The notes: generated from the sequence alone by a model not told the origin. Positions 28,961-40,061 are shown, counted from the stretch's first letter. The stretch is 64,000 bases of DNA from an uncultured Alphaproteobacteria bacterium (GCA_902576905.1 CACGWW010000003.1:62001-126000); one strand, 5' to 3'. Program-made: numbers and translations.

Positions 28961-30592
28961 ATGGATAACTTAATGCAAGATTTTCCTTTGCGCGTAACCA
29001 GTATTATTGATCATGCTGCAAAGTATCATCCTGAAAGAAAAATTATATCAAAAGACACTAAAGGAAGCATTACAGATACAAACTACAAAAATATTTACAG
29101 AAATTCAAAAAAGGTCGCTGACGCCTTACAAAAGCTCGGGGTTAAAAAAGGTGACGTGATTGGTGTTATGGCGTGGAATAATCATTGCCACCTAGAGGTT
29201 TGGTACGGCATTCCCGGTGTTGGAGCAGTTAATCATAACCTAAATCCAAGATTATTTTCTGAACAACTTATTTATATAATAAATCATGCTAACGATAAAA
29301 TCTTGATCATAGATCTAGACCTTGTACCTATAATCGATAAAATAATTCTCGATTGTCCTAACATCGAGAAACTAGTAATACTTTGTTCCAAAGCAGATCT
29401 CCCTTCCACAAAATTTTCAGAAGTGATTTCTTATGAGGAGCTTTTGTCAATAGGAAGCGAAAATTTTGAGTGGATAAAAGGGGAAGAAACAGACGCTTGT
29501 GGAATATGCTATACCTCTGGAACTACTGGAAACCCCAAGGGAGTTGTTTATACCCATCGATCCAATACATTACACGCGCTAACCCAGGCAGCTCCCGATA
29601 TGCTAAATTTATCCAGTACTGATACAATAATGCCAGTTGTCCCACTATTCCATGCTAATGGCTGGTCGATAGCTTATACTGCACCATTAGTGGGATCTTC
29701 TATCGTTTTCCCAGGCGGTGATTTAAGTCCTTCTTCTCTCTACGACATGCTAGAGAGAGGAGTGACTATTACTGCAGCAGTACCAACAGTATGGTTACTC
29801 CTTTTAAACTTTCTTGAAAGCGAGAAAAAGGAACTCAGTTCACTTAAACGTGTGGTAATAGGAGGTTCGTCCTGTCCAAGAAGCGTAATTGAAGATTTCC
29901 AAAATAAATATGGGGTAAGAGTGCTACATGCTTGGGGAATGACGGAGCTCTCTCCACTCGGTACTATCTGTTCATTCAAGCCGGAAATCGAAGGTTTAAA
30001 CGAAAGCGATAAGCTCGACATACAAGAAACAACTGGGCACCCTCCTTTCGGTGTGGATCTGAAAATTGTTGATGATGATGGTAAAGAAATAGAATGGGAT
30101 GGAAGCACTCAAGGCGATCTTTATTGTAAGGGAGCTGCGGTTGTTAAAAGGTATCTAAAAATGGACAACTTAGCTGTTGACAATGATAATTGGTTCAATA
30201 CAGGAGATGTCGCGACAATTGATAAAAATGGATATATGCGAATTACAGATAGATCTAAAGATGTAATAAAATCAGGTGGGGAATGGATATCATCAATTGA
30301 CTTGGAAAATGCGGCAGTTGGTCATTCTAATGTTGCTGAAGCAGCAGCAATCGGAGTTCCTCATCCTAAATGGGATGAACGGCCTGTCTTAGTAATAGTT
30401 ACAAATGACGGGAAAGAGGCCGATAAGGATAGTATAATCACCCATGTATCGGAACGGGTGGCTAAATGGCAAAAACCGGACGATGTGATTTTTGTAGACG
30501 AAATTCCACATACGGCAACTGGTAAAATTTCAAAACTGGAGCTTAGAAAATTAGTAGCAAATTTGGATTATAAGCATCCAGATTTAAGATAG
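28961..30592 (+). CDS. AMP-forming acyl-CoA ligase (DmdB/long-chain fatty acid CoA ligase-like)
   Basis: ANL motifs [57 protein letters not shown]. Confidence 0.93.
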   Translation: MDNLMQDFPLRVTSIIDHAAKYHPERKIISKDTKGSITDTNYKNIYRNSKKVADALQKLGVKKGDVIGVMAWNNHCHLEVWYGIPGVGAVNHNLNPRLFSEQLIYIINHANDKILIIDLDLVPIIDKIILDCPNIEKLVILCSKADLPSTKFSEVISYEELLSIGSENFEWIKGEETDACGICYTSGTTGNPKGVVYTHRSNTLHALTQAAPDMLNLSSTDTIMPVVPLFHANGWSIAYTAPLVGSSIVFPGGDLSPSSLYDMLERGVTITAAVPTVWLLLLNFLESEKKELSSLKRVVIGGSSCPRSVIEDFQNKYGVRVLHAWGMTELSPLGTICSFKPEIEGLNESDKLDIQETTGHPPFGVDLKIVDDDGKEIEWDGSTQGDLYCKGAAVVKRYLKMDNLAVDNDNWFNTGDVATIDKNGYMRITDRSKDVIKSGGEWISSIDLENAAVGHSNVAEAAAIGVPHPKWDERPVLVIVTNDGKEADKDSIITHVSERVAKWQKPDDVIFVDEIPHTATGKISKLELRKLVANLDYKHPDLR

Positions 30593-30593
30593 C

Positions 30594-31466
30594 TTGGCCA
30601 GTTACTCCAAACTCGAAGTCAAGGGAGAGTGGAAATCTAATTCTGATCGACCCACAGAAGTGCTAGTAGCATTTGGCTCGATTTCTCTAAATATCATAAA
30701 TACAAACGGAGAGCCTGTAAGGCAGTGGGCATATTCCTCCATATTTCTAAAAAATAAAGAAGCGTCCAAATCTATGTTTTGTCCAGATTTGGAAGAAACT
30801 GAAAGCCTTTATATTTTTGACCAAGATGCAGTAAACCACTTGATTTTTTTATCTAATAAAACCAATCGAAAAAAATTTGCTAACCTATTGCCATGGTTTT
30901 TTATCATTATTTTATTGATTAGTTCCTTTACCTTTTTTCCAAACTACTTTCGAATAGTTATTGAAAAAATTGCGCTCTCCATAACCTCTGCTGAACAAGA
31001 AAGTAATCTTGGCAACATAATGTTAAAAGAAATGTCAGAGGTCTCTTATTGCAATATAAACAAGACCAATGAATATCTTCGTAGCTTAGAAAAGAACTAC
31101 GTCTCTATAACGGATGATTCTATTGAGCTGATTTTTATGAATTTTAGGACCATGAATAGCATACTGCTTCCTGGAAGAAAGTTACTAGTGCCCTACAGTA
31201 TTTTAGAAAATGAAGATGGAGCGATCGTTTTAGCTGAAACAATCAAATTGGGCATAGCGGCTACAAAGAACAAGGACGCAATAGAAAAATTTTTTTCTAA
31301 GCAGCGAAATAAAGCTCTATTAATTTATGTTTTTGGAGTTTTAACTGACTTAAATTTTAATAAGGATAACGGTTTATTAATCAGTTTACATGGTAAATCT
31401 AGGGTCCTTGATAAAGTCTTTACTGACAATGAATGGCTTACATTAAAAAAACTCTGCAGCCTTTAA
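30594..31466 (+). CDS. Membrane-anchored uncharacterised protein (M48-like fold suspected, catalytic motif absent)
   Basis: 290 aa, TTG start, single TM (LLPWFFIIILLISSFTFF), no recognisable HEXXH. Confidence 0.6.
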   Translation: MASYSKLEVKGEWKSNSDRPTEVLVAFGSISLNIINTNGEPVRQWAYSSIFLKNKEASKSMFCPDLEETESLYIFDQDAVNHLIFLSNKTNRKKFANLLPWFFIIILLISSFTFFPNYFRIVIEKIALSITSAEQESNLGNIMLKEMSEVSYCNINKTNEYLRSLEKNYVSITDDSIELIFMNFRTMNSILLPGRKLLVPYSILENEDGAIVLAETIKLGIAATKNKDAIEKFFSKQRNKALLIYVFGVLTDLNFNKDNGLLISLHGKSRVLDKVFTDNEWLTLKKLCSL

Positions 31467-32149
31467 TTATACAATATCTTTCCATCTGCTATTTTTGCAT
31501 TTTTGTCGACTAATTTTGAAATCATTGGATTATGGGAAGCAATAATTGCTGAAATATTATGCTCTTTTATTAATTCTATTAGAAAACTCATAACTCTTGA
31601 AGTAGTTGACTGATCGAGATTTCCTGTTGGTTCATCAGCTAATAGTAAGGCTGGTTCATTAATAATTGCTCTACATATTGCAACTCTTTGCTGCTCACCA
31701 CCAGATAATTCAGCCGGTCTGTTGTCCATCCGTTTGCCTAACCCAACCTTTTCAAGTAGATGTTTGCCTTTTTTAACCGCAATTTTTTTTGGTATACCAT
31801 CAAAAAGTAAGGGGAAAATAATGTTCTCTAATGCCGAAAATTCTTGAATGAGATGATGAAACTGAAAAACGAATCCAATGTTTTTTCGTCTCACTCTCGA
31901 CGTTTGAAAGTCATTTTTTGCGTCTACTATTGAGCCATTAATATAAATATCACCAGAAAACTTACTATCCAATAAGCCTGCAATTTGAAGAAAAGTAGTT
32001 TTTCCTGAACCTGAAGGAGAAAAAAGACCAACTACTTCATTTGTCTTAACACTGAAGTCCATTCCATTAAATATTTCAACCAATGGCACATCACCTTTTC
32101 CACCAAAGGTCTTTGTAACCTTCTGCAACTTTAAAACGGTATTACTCAT
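31463..32149 (-). CDS. lolD: Lipoprotein-releasing ABC transporter ATP-binding protein
   Basis: Walker A GLFSPSGSGKTTFLQ; ABC signature LSGGEQQRVAICRA; adjacent to lolC/E. Confidence 0.92.
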   Translation of the reverse strand: MSNTVLKLQKVTKTFGGKGDVPLVEIFNGMDFSVKTNEVVGLFSPSGSGKTTFLQIAGLLDSKFSGDIYINGSIVDAKNDFQTSRVRRKNIGFVFQFHHLIQEFSALENIIFPLLFDGIPKKIAVKKGKHLLEKVGLGKRMDNRPAELSGGEQQRVAICRAIINEPALLLADEPTGNLDQSTTSRVMSFLIELIKEHNISAIIASHNPMISKLVDKNAKIADGKILYN

Positions 32150-33413
32150 ACTTCAACGCCTCTGCAGGATCCAAACTTGCTGCTTTCCTTGCTGGAAAAA
32201 TAGTTATTACAAAAGAGATTGATAATGATACCACTAATGCAAAAACTACATCTTCTATTCTTAGCTTTGCTGGCACTTGAGTTAGGAACCTAATCTCTTC
32301 ATTCCAAACTGAGGATCCAATTACATATTCAACAAGCCATTGTATCTCATTGATATAAGTAACAAACAACATCCCAATAATAACACCTAGGACAGTTCCA
32401 ACTACTCCAATTAAACTCCCACAAATAAAAAATACTCTTAAAATCGAAGATCTTGTTAATCCAAGAGAACGAAGAATTCCGATATCTCTACCTTTGTTCT
32501 TAACTAGCATTACGAGCCCAGAAATAATATTCATGGCAGCGATCAACACTATAAGGGACAGAATTATAAACATTACTCGACGTTCTAAATCCAAAGCATC
32601 TAAGAAAGCAGCAGTTCTCTCCTTCCAAGACCACAGCAAATATCTTTCTGCCAATTCATCTTCTAAATTGTTTTTGAATTCATCAACATCAAATGGGTTG
32701 TTCAAAAGTACTTCTATCAAGTCAGCCTGATTAACCCTATTAAAAAAAACTTCGGCATCTTTTATCGGCATGTATATCCTTGTACTGTCTATATCATAAC
32801 GACCAACCGAGAATATATATTTTACCTTATATACATTTACCCTTGGAATAGTTCCAAAGACTGATTTCGCCCCATTCGGACTGATGAGTTTGATTGTGTC
32901 ATTAATAGATATATTAAGTTTTCTAGCTATTTGAGCTCCAATAGCTACACCATCGTTAAAATTTTCCATACTACCCTCAGAGCTGGTGGGCTTATTTACT
33001 AACTCTATCTTCAATAAATCGCCTTTACGGATACCATAAACTTCTACCCCAGCGCTGTTATTACCTTTACTGGCTAGAACTTGGCCTTTGACCAAAGGGT
33101 ATGCCGCTTTAAAATTTTTTTTATTCCTTAAGTCTTGCATGATGTTTTGAACCTCTTCAACATAAAATCCTTTGTCAAGGTCGCTAGATAGTATCTTTTT
33201 GTAAATTGCAAGATGGGAATTAGCCCCAATAATTTTTTCTACAAATTCTATCCTGAAGCCAATCATCACCGCTTGGACTATCACTAACGTTGCTACTCCC
33301 AAAACCACACCGATGAGTGCATACCACGCTATTATAGAAATACCTCCTTCCCTTCGTTTAGACATTAGATAACGCCAAGCAATTATGAACTCATATTTCT
33401 TAAAAAAAGCCAT
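32142..33413 (-). CDS. lolC: Lipoprotein-releasing ABC transporter permease (LolC/E family)
   Basis: MacB/FtsX-like architecture, N-terminal EFIIAWRYLMSKRREGGISIIAWYALIGVVLGVATLVIV. Confidence 0.9.
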   Translation of the reverse strand: MAFFKKYEFIIAWRYLMSKRREGGISIIAWYALIGVVLGVATLVIVQAVMIGFRIEFVEKIIGANSHLAIYKKILSSDLDKGFYVEEVQNIMQDLRNKKNFKAAYPLVKGQVLASKGNNSAGVEVYGIRKGDLLKIELVNKPTSSEGSMENFNDGVAIGAQIARKLNISINDTIKLISPNGAKSVFGTIPRVNVYKVKYIFSVGRYDIDSTRIYMPIKDAEVFFNRVNQADLIEVLLNNPFDVDEFKNNLEDELAERYLLWSWKERTAAFLDALDLERRVMFIILSLIVLIAAMNIISGLVMLVKNKGRDIGILRSLGLTRSSILRVFFICGSLIGVVGTVLGVIIGMLFVTYINEIQWLVEYVIGSSVWNEEIRFLTQVPAKLRIEDVVFALVVSLSISFVITIFPARKAASLDPAEALKYE

Positions 33414-33420
33414 TCAGATA

Positions 33421-34767
33421 TTAGACTTCTACCAGGGATTTATGCGCGGTAGAAAGTTTTTGTAATACTTCTCCCAAAGCTAATAGATTTGCCTCTCCGG
33501 TTCTTCTATACACAAGCTCCACTTTATCTTCAGCAAGACCCTTCGGACCAACTACAATTTGCCACGGCAACCCCATTAGGTCCATTTTTGCAAATTTAGC
33601 CCCTGGCCTTTCGTCTGTATCATCATATAAAATCTCTATTCCCTTGGCGCCTAGTTTTTCATAAACTTCATCACAAACCTTTACACACTCCTCATCTTTA
33701 TGATTTAAATTGATTAGACCTGCAAAGAAGGGAGCAACTGGTTCTGGCCAGATAATACCTTTTTCATCATGGCTAGCTTCAATAATTGCGCCCACTAGTC
33801 GAGAAACTCCTATACCGTGACTTCCCATATGAACAGGTACTCTCCTTCCATCAGGGCTTACAACAAAAGCTTTCATTGGCTCTGAATATTTTGTGCCAAA
33901 ATAAAATATTTGACCAACTTCTATCGCTTTACTTTCTACCCGACAATCTTCAGGAACATTTAAAAAAAGGTTTGCATCATGAGTATCCTCGGTTCTAGCG
34001 TAAGGTGTGGTATATCTTTCCACAATTTTTTCAATATTCGTATTATTATAGTAGTCCAGTTTTTCTTGACCTGTATTCATATCAAGCAAGGTTTTATCAA
34101 AAAAAACTTTGCTTTCTCCAGTATTGGCCAAAACCAAAAACTCATGACTGTAGTTGCCCCCAATGGGCCCCGTCTCGGCCCTCATAGGTATCGCTTGTAA
34201 CCCCATCCTATTAAATGTTCTTAAATAGCTTACGAAATGTCTGTTGTAGGCATTGATAGCTTCCTTTTCGTTCAAATCAAAATTATAGCCATCCTTCATA
34301 TAAAATTCTCTTCCCCTCATCACACCAAATCTAGGTCTTAGTTCGTCTCGAAATTTCCACTGAATGTGGTATAGTGTGAGAGGAAGATCTTTATAAGATG
34401 ATACGTTAGACCTAAATATGTCGGTTATTAATTCTTCATTGGTCGGACCATATAAGTAATTACGATCCTGTCGATCGTTAATCCTCAGCATTTCCTTTCC
34501 ATAGTCATCATATCTTCCACTCTCCTGCCACAATTCGGCTGGTTGGATTGTTGGCATTAGCATAGGTATATGCCCAGCTTTTACCTGCTCATAATGGACT
34601 ATCTCTTCTATTTTTTTAAGAACTTTAAAGCCCAATGGTAGCCATGAATATATGCCAGCCGTTGTCTGTTTAATCATTCCACAGCGCAACATCAGTTGAT
34701 GGCTTATTATATTCGCTTCTGCTGGCACTTCTTTTAAAACCGGTAAAAAATATTGGCTGAGTTTCAT
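33421..34767 (-). CDS. proS: Prolyl-tRNA synthetase (short form)
   Basis: [70 protein letters not shown]. Confidence 0.95.
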   Translation of the reverse strand: MKLSQYFLPVLKEVPAEANIISHQLMLRCGMIKQTTAGIYSWLPLGFKVLKKIEEIVHYEQVKAGHIPMLMPTIQPAELWQESGRYDDYGKEMLRINDRQDRNYLYGPTNEELITDIFRSNVSSYKDLPLTLYHIQWKFRDELRPRFGVMRGREFYMKDGYNFDLNEKEAINAYNRHFVSYLRTFNRMGLQAIPMRAETGPIGGNYSHEFLVLANTGESKVFFDKTLLDMNTGQEKLDYYNNTNIEKIVERYTTPYARTEDTHDANLFLNVPEDCRVESKAIEVGQIFYFGTKYSEPMKAFVVSPDGRRVPVHMGSHGIGVSRLVGAIIEASHDEKGIIWPEPVAPFFAGLINLNHKDEECVKVCDEVYEKLGAKGIEILYDDTDERPGAKFAKMDLMGLPWQIVVGPKGLAEDKVELVYRRTGEANLLALGEVLQKLSTAHKSLVEV

Positions 34768-34796
34768 ATTATTCTCCTCAACTATTTAAATAATTT

Positions 34797-36263
34797 CTAT
34801 TTTGTATCTGCAGTGAAACATAACTTCAACGCTTTATTCAATTCTTGAATGCGTCTCTCTACAACTTCACCATTAACAAAGTCTATTTTTGATTGAAAGC
34901 ATAACTCTACCTCATGTGCTTTAAGCCTGAAGTCTATTTTATCAAAAAGACTTTTTTCACCAAAGAAAGTTGAAGCTAACTTTAATCCCTTACCTATAAC
35001 AAGAGCGATTTTTCTCTTTTTCATAGAAACAATTTTAAATAATTTATTATTAAAAACTTTTTCTGGTTTTGCCTTATGTCTGAACAAAAGTATCATCGCC
35101 AAGAATACTCTTTCTTTGTGACTCAGACCACTAATATTTGAGCGGGTGACTAGCTCTAAGCACATTTCCATCTTATAATCGGGATGTGCGATCCAGGCAA
35201 TATCATGTAGTTTAGTCGCAGCTAAAATAACTCTTTTTGTCTTGCGCGGAAGATTTTCATATAATGGTGAAATCCATTTGAAGGTATGCTTCGACATATT
35301 AGGAAACCTTGTTTCTTTTTTCTCAAAAAATTTAGCAGCCTCAATTAATGGATCCTTTTTTTTCTCTGCCTCACTGAGATTATGGTATAAGAACCCCTCT
35401 CTCACACCAAAAGATGAAAACGTGAGGGTTTTAATCTGAAGCTCATCAATAATAATTTCTAACAATCGAGCTGACAGAGGTAATAATTCCAATCTGTCTG
35501 CAGAAATATTGATTTCGTCATATTTGGTAATAAATGAACCATCTCGAATGAATTCCAATGTCTTTTTTATTTTTTTACTCTTGACTTTATATCCTTGTAT
35601 TATCTTCAGCGGATACTGTGTCCTTTGCATATGTATTTTGGCTATCGCTCGCCACGACCCTCCGATTAAAAAAAATGGTTTATATTTTGCTGTATTGGCA
35701 TTAACTGCACCCAACAGCTGTTTCCGTATATACCTATCTATATCCTCAATTTTTGTTTCCAACTTGGTTATTGCAAGAGGGCCAAGCAAAGTGGAGTTAC
35801 ATTCGGCAATCACTCTTTTACAAATATTTGCAAACTCTACTGAATTACCACCTAGGTCACAAATTATCCCTTCTGCATTTGGAAAACCTAATAAAATACC
35901 CTGAGCTGCATAAAAAGCCTCTTTCTCCCCAGATATTACATCAACGCGGAGTTTAGTATTTTTTCGAATAACTTCAACGAGAACATCTGAATTACTGGCC
36001 TCTCTTAATGCAGACGTGCCAAACATTATAATTTTATTAATTTCCATATTTCGACAGATAGCGACATATCGGTTAATTATGCGCGATACGGCCTTAAGTG
36101 TAGAATTGTCAAAGGCCTTCTTTCCAAAAGATTGCAGTCCGAGTCTAAAAAAAACCTTTTCATTGTATAAATATAATGGAGAACGCTTTGGGCCATCAAA
36201 AACCACTAGTCTAATGGAGTTAGAACCAATATCAATAATTCCTATTCTTTTCAAAATTTTCAA
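34797..36263 (-). CDS. ppx: Exopolyphosphatase / Ppx-GppA family phosphatase
   Basis: RIGIIDIGSNSIRLVVFDG; GIICDLGGNSVEFA; overlaps ppk end. Confidence 0.92.
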   Translation of the reverse strand: MKILKRIGIIDIGSNSIRLVVFDGPKRSPLYLYNEKVFFRLGLQSFGKKAFDNSTLKAVSRIINRYVAICRNMEINKIIMFGTSALREASNSDVLVEVIRKNTKLRVDVISGEKEAFYAAQGILLGFPNAEGIICDLGGNSVEFANICKRVIAECNSTLLGPLAITKLETKIEDIDRYIRKQLLGAVNANTAKYKPFFLIGGSWRAIAKIHMQRTQYPLKIIQGYKVKSKKIKKTLEFIRDGSFITKYDEINISADRLELLPLSARLLEIIIDELQIKTLTFSSFGVREGFLYHNLSEAEKKKDPLIEAAKFFEKKETRFPNMSKHTFKWISPLYENLPRKTKRVILAATKLHDIAWIAHPDYKMEMCLELVTRSNISGLSHKERVFLAMILLFRHKAKPEKVFNNKLFKIVSMKKRKIALVIGKGLKLASTFFGEKSLFDKIDFRLKAHEVELCFQSKIDFVNGEVVERRIQELNKALKLCFTADTK

Positions 36264-38458
36264 AATGACTTTTTTCTTTTATTGCCAACACTCAATAAAC
36301 TTGGAGGGGCATTTAGTGCAGCTCTGCCCCTTCCTGACAAAGAAGGGTTTTCAATAAAATATTCATGACAACTAAAGCTCGGTTCATCTTTTTTAAACTG
36401 GTGTCTTTTATATCGGCCATCAGGTTGAAGTACCCACGATTGCTCTTTGTCAGCTAAATTAGCTACCATAATCTGATTAACAATTTGTGACTTCACGGTC
36501 AAATTTTTAATCTCTACAAACGACTCTACTCGACGGTTCAAGTTTCTTCCCATCCAATCTGCTGACGAAATAAAAACCTTAGCTTTCACAGAGGGCAACT
36601 TAAAACCATTACCAAAAACACATACTCTACTGTGTTCCAAGAATCGTCCTATCACAGATTTTACACGAATGTTTTCAGAAAGGCCTTTAATACCAGGTCT
36701 CAATCCACAAATACCTCGGATAATCATATTGATCTTAACACCAGATTGGCTTGCCTCATATAAAACCTCAATAACTTCTGGGTCGATAAGAGCATTGAGT
36801 TTAACCCATATTTCTGCCGGCTTACCCTTTTTTGCTAAAGCCATCTCATTTTTTATCATTTTAATTAGGCTACTCTTTAACTCTAGTGGCGCTATAATCA
36901 TACTTTCTAAATCTGTTGGTTTTATATATCCTGATAGATAATTAAAAACTTTAGTAACATCTCGACCTAAAGTAGCGTCTGAAGTGAAAAGGCTCAAATC
37001 AGTATAAATCTTTGCTGTGTCAGGATGATAATTTCCTGTGCCAACATGCGTATAAGTTCTTAACACCTTGCCTTCTTGTCTTACTATAGTGGAAAGCTTT
37101 GCATGTGTTTTCCAATCCATAAAACCATAGACTACTTGAGCTCCAGCCTTCTCTAGTTCTCTTGACACATTTATATTATTTGCCTCATCAAATCTGGCCT
37201 TTAACTCAACTAAGGCCGTTACTGTTTTTCCATTTTCTGCAGCCGCACATAATGCTCTGACTATGGGACTATCAGGAGTTGTTCTATATAAAGTTTGTTT
37301 GATAGCAATAACCTCAGGGTCGCGAGCTGCTTGTTCTAAAAAACTAACTACGGTATCAAAAGTTTCGTATGGATGTTGTAAAAGGAGATCTTTATGCTTT
37401 ATCGCAGAAAAAATGTCCCCGTTGAAGTCCTCTATTCTCTCTGGGCTTCTGGGAACAAACGTTCTCCACTTCAGGCTCCTTTTCGCCGAAATAATTAACT
37501 CCTCTAAATCGGATAATCCAATCATTTCATTGACCTGTATCACTTGCGCTCTGTCAAACCCAATTTCCTTCGATATTAGCTTCAACAACGGCTCAGCATT
37601 GCTTTTTGTAACTTTCATTCGTATTACTTCGCCACGCTTTCGGCGTTTTAATGCAATTTCAAACTCGCGAACAAGATCTTCCGCTTCTTCCTCGACTTCT
37701 AAGTCACTGTCTCTAAGGATTCGAAAGGAAAAATACTCATCGAGAAGATAATTTGGAAATAATCTATAAATAAAAATTACAATGAAATCTTCGAGTGATA
37801 AAAATCTTTTTTCACCTTTTACTCCATCCCTAAGTCTTTGAAATCGGTCAAGCATGCCTGGAATAGGAACCAAGGCATTCAAGAATTTTTTTCCATCTCT
37901 CGTTCTTAATTTTAATGCTAGGGCAGAGCCCTCAGTCGGGATGAAGGGAAATGGATGAGCGGGATCTAGAGCCAACGGGGTAAGCGCTGGAAAGACCTTT
38001 GACATAAATTGTTTCTCTAAATTCTTTTTTTCGGATACCAATATTCCCTTCGGTTTTACAAGTACCACCCCTTTTTGCTTCAAATGAGATAATATAGAGG
38101 GCAATAGCTCTTGTTGTTTCTCTATTAGAGCTTTAGCTTCTCGTTCTATTTGTATTAGCTGCTCCTCAGGCGTGAGACCATCAGCACTTATTACTTCGAT
38201 CTTATTTTTTACCATTTGTCTAAACCCGGCAACTCGAACCGTGTAAAACTCATCAAGATTTCGAGCAGATATTGCAAGAAATCTAAGTCTTTCAAATAGT
38301 GGCACTTTTTTATTATTAGCTTCTTGCAAAACCCGCCAATTAAACGAAATCCAAGAAAGCTCTCGATTTATAAGGGGATTGATAGCACCTAGGTCCTTGG
38401 AATATTTCAATTCAAGGACAGAATCTTGATTTAAGAAATCTGCATTTACGTTACTCAT
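36260..38458 (-). CDS. ppk: Polyphosphate kinase 1
   Basis: RELSWISFNWRVLQEA; TYTHVGTGNYHPDTAKIYTDLSLFTSD; HSRVCVFGNG. Confidence 0.96.
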   Translation of the reverse strand: MSNVNADFLNQDSVLELKYSKDLGAINPLINRELSWISFNWRVLQEANNKKVPLFERLRFLAISARNLDEFYTVRVAGFRQMVKNKIEVISADGLTPEEQLIQIEREAKALIEKQQELLPSILSHLKQKGVVLVKPKGILVSEKKNLEKQFMSKVFPALTPLALDPAHPFPFIPTEGSALALKLRTRDGKKFLNALVPIPGMLDRFQRLRDGVKGEKRFLSLEDFIVIFIYRLFPNYLLDEYFSFRILRDSDLEVEEEAEDLVREFEIALKRRKRGEVIRMKVTKSNAEPLLKLISKEIGFDRAQVIQVNEMIGLSDLEELIISAKRSLKWRTFVPRSPERIEDFNGDIFSAIKHKDLLLQHPYETFDTVVSFLEQAARDPEVIAIKQTLYRTTPDSPIVRALCAAAENGKTVTALVELKARFDEANNINVSRELEKAGAQVVYGFMDWKTHAKLSTIVRQEGKVLRTYTHVGTGNYHPDTAKIYTDLSLFTSDATLGRDVTKVFNYLSGYIKPTDLESMIIAPLELKSSLIKMIKNEMALAKKGKPAEIWVKLNALIDPEVIEVLYEASQSGVKINMIIRGICGLRPGIKGLSENIRVKSVIGRFLEHSRVCVFGNGFKLPSVKAKVFISSADWMGRNLNRRVESFVEIKNLTVKSQIVNQIMVANLADKEQSWVLQPDGRYKRHQFKKDEPSFSCHEYFIENPSLSGRGRAALNAPPSLLSVGNKRKKSF

Positions 38459-38463
38459 GCTTA

Positions 38464-39171
38464 TTAATATTTCTTTTCCATTTGCCTCAAAGCAGCCTCA
38501 ATGAAAGGTCTAGTTATTTTTCTATTTAGAACAAGAGATTTATGATCCACGTAGTTTACAAATTCGTATATTGAACTGTAGGTTCTATTAATTCTGGCAG
38601 CAATATAGTCCAGGTTTGAGTGCTTTACAAAAATTTGCCGGTCATTAAAGTATTTCAATAGAAGTGCCATTACTAACGTATCATCGGGTTCTTTTATGGT
38701 GGTGTTGCTAAAACTTTGTAACCTTGACTCCAAATCTTTAATGCCTACGGACAGCGCATTAGGCATTATTCGCGAGGATATTAGCAGTTTGCCCCCTTTA
38801 CTTCTAATACTGTTAATAAGGTGAAAGATACCCTCTTCTATTTTTAACTTTTTTTGCCTCTCAGCTTTTTCGATAACATCTATATCCTCAACACAAACAA
38901 ACTCATGATCTAGGCCATTTTCCATTTCCCGTAAAACTGCCTCAAGCTTTACATGCTTAGCTTTATTCTCTTTCGACCATACAGTGGATAGATGTGTCTT
39001 ACCACTACCCTTTGGGCCAACCAGCAACAAAACCCCTGAAGCCCACCGGTCTGTGTTGTCTAACAGAGTAACAGCGTCCAAATTACTTGAAGAAATAAAA
39101 AAGTCCTCTTTTTCCAATGCCTCCTTTAAACTAAGACCTAAAACAAGCTGCTCATTCATATTTTTATTCAA
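38464..39171 (-). CDS. hdaA: DnaA-related regulatory AAA+ protein HdaA
   Basis: Walker A LLVGPKGSGKTHLS; Walker B FVCVEDID; N-terminal clamp-binding-like QLVLGLSL; DnaA/Hda-like AAA+ layout without a DnaA domain IV. Confidence 0.85.
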   Translation of the reverse strand: MNKNMNEQLVLGLSLKEALEKEDFFISSSNLDAVTLLDNTDRWASGVLLLVGPKGSGKTHLSTVWSKENKAKHVKLEAVLREMENGLDHEFVCVEDIDVIEKAERQKKLKIEEGIFHLINSIRSKGGKLLISSRIMPNALSVGIKDLESRLQSFSNTTIKEPDDTLVMALLLKYFNDRQIFVKHSNLDYIAARINRTYSSIYEFVNYVDHKSLVLNRKITRPFIEAALRQMEKKY

Positions 39172-39928
39172 ATTGCTCTTTAAGTAATCTTTCTTCTAAC
39201 CCGTGTCCTGGATCAAACAAAAGTTTATGTTTTAATTTCTTTTCAATTGTTATGGCTACGTGCTTAACGTCCTTAACCTCAGATGTATCAGCTACCGCCG
39301 ACACTGGTCTTTTAGTAGCGCTTTTTACTTCAATATCTATCCTTGCATCTAACGGCAGTAGCGCTCCTCTCCATCTTCGCGGTCTGTAAGCAGATATAGC
39401 GGTCAATCCTAAAATGTTTGCGCCTATAGGTAAAATTGGTCCATGAGCAGAATAATTATAGGCAGTTGACCCCGCTGGTGTGCAGACTAATGCCCCGTCA
39501 CATACAAGCTCTTGAAGTTTTTCAGACCCATCAATAGATATACTCAGTTTTGCAGCCTGGGCTCCCGATCTAAGAATAGAAACCTCATTTATAGCCAGCT
39601 CCTCCTCTATTCTACCATCTATTTTTGTAGCAATCATTTTTAGAGGGTTTACAATCTCTTCCTTTGCTATCTGAATACGTTCTTGCAAGTTATCGTAGTC
39701 AAAAGTATTCATTAGGAAACCAACGGTGCCCTTGTTCATCCCATATACAGAGGTATTTTTTGTTGATAAAGATTTAAGTGTCTGTAACATAAACCCATCG
39801 CCTCCAAGTGCGACGACAACATCAGCTTCATCAATTCCAAAATCCTTATAAAGTTTTCGAAGTTTATTTAAAGCCTCTTTAGCTTCAAGGTCGTCACTTG
39901 CCATAAATGTTATCTTTTTGTTGGTCAT
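39164..39928 (-). CDS. nadK: NAD kinase
   Basis: VVALGGDGFMLQTL; NKGTVGFLMN; VCTPAGSTAYNYSAHGPILP. Confidence 0.95.
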   Translation of the reverse strand: MTNKKITFMASDDLEAKEALNKLRKLYKDFGIDEADVVVALGGDGFMLQTLKSLSTKNTSVYGMNKGTVGFLMNTFDYDNLQERIQIAKEEIVNPLKMIATKIDGRIEEELAINEVSILRSGAQAAKLSISIDGSEKLQELVCDGALVCTPAGSTAYNYSAHGPILPIGANILGLTAISAYRPRRWRGALLPLDARIDIEVKSATKRPVSAVADTSEVKDVKHVAITIEKKLKHKLLFDPGHGLEERLLKEQFE

Positions 39929-40041
39929 AATTTTTTGTCCAAAAGTTCTCAGATACTGTTATAAATCAAACTAGGTATTTCACAATAAATGATGATATAT
40001 ATACCCACGAAACAAAAGAAAAAACTGGAACAGACAGCCTA

Positions 40042-40061
40042 GATTTAATATACATTAAATC
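40042..40061. repeat. Perfect hairpin GATTTAAT-atac-ATTAAATC upstream of glyA
   Basis: 8-bp arms, 4-nt loop, about 40 bp upstream of the glyA ATG. Confidence 0.7.

Noticed and set aside
37263-37751. 162-aa plus-strand ORF
   Set aside because: Fully antisense to ppk, whose motifs are clear.
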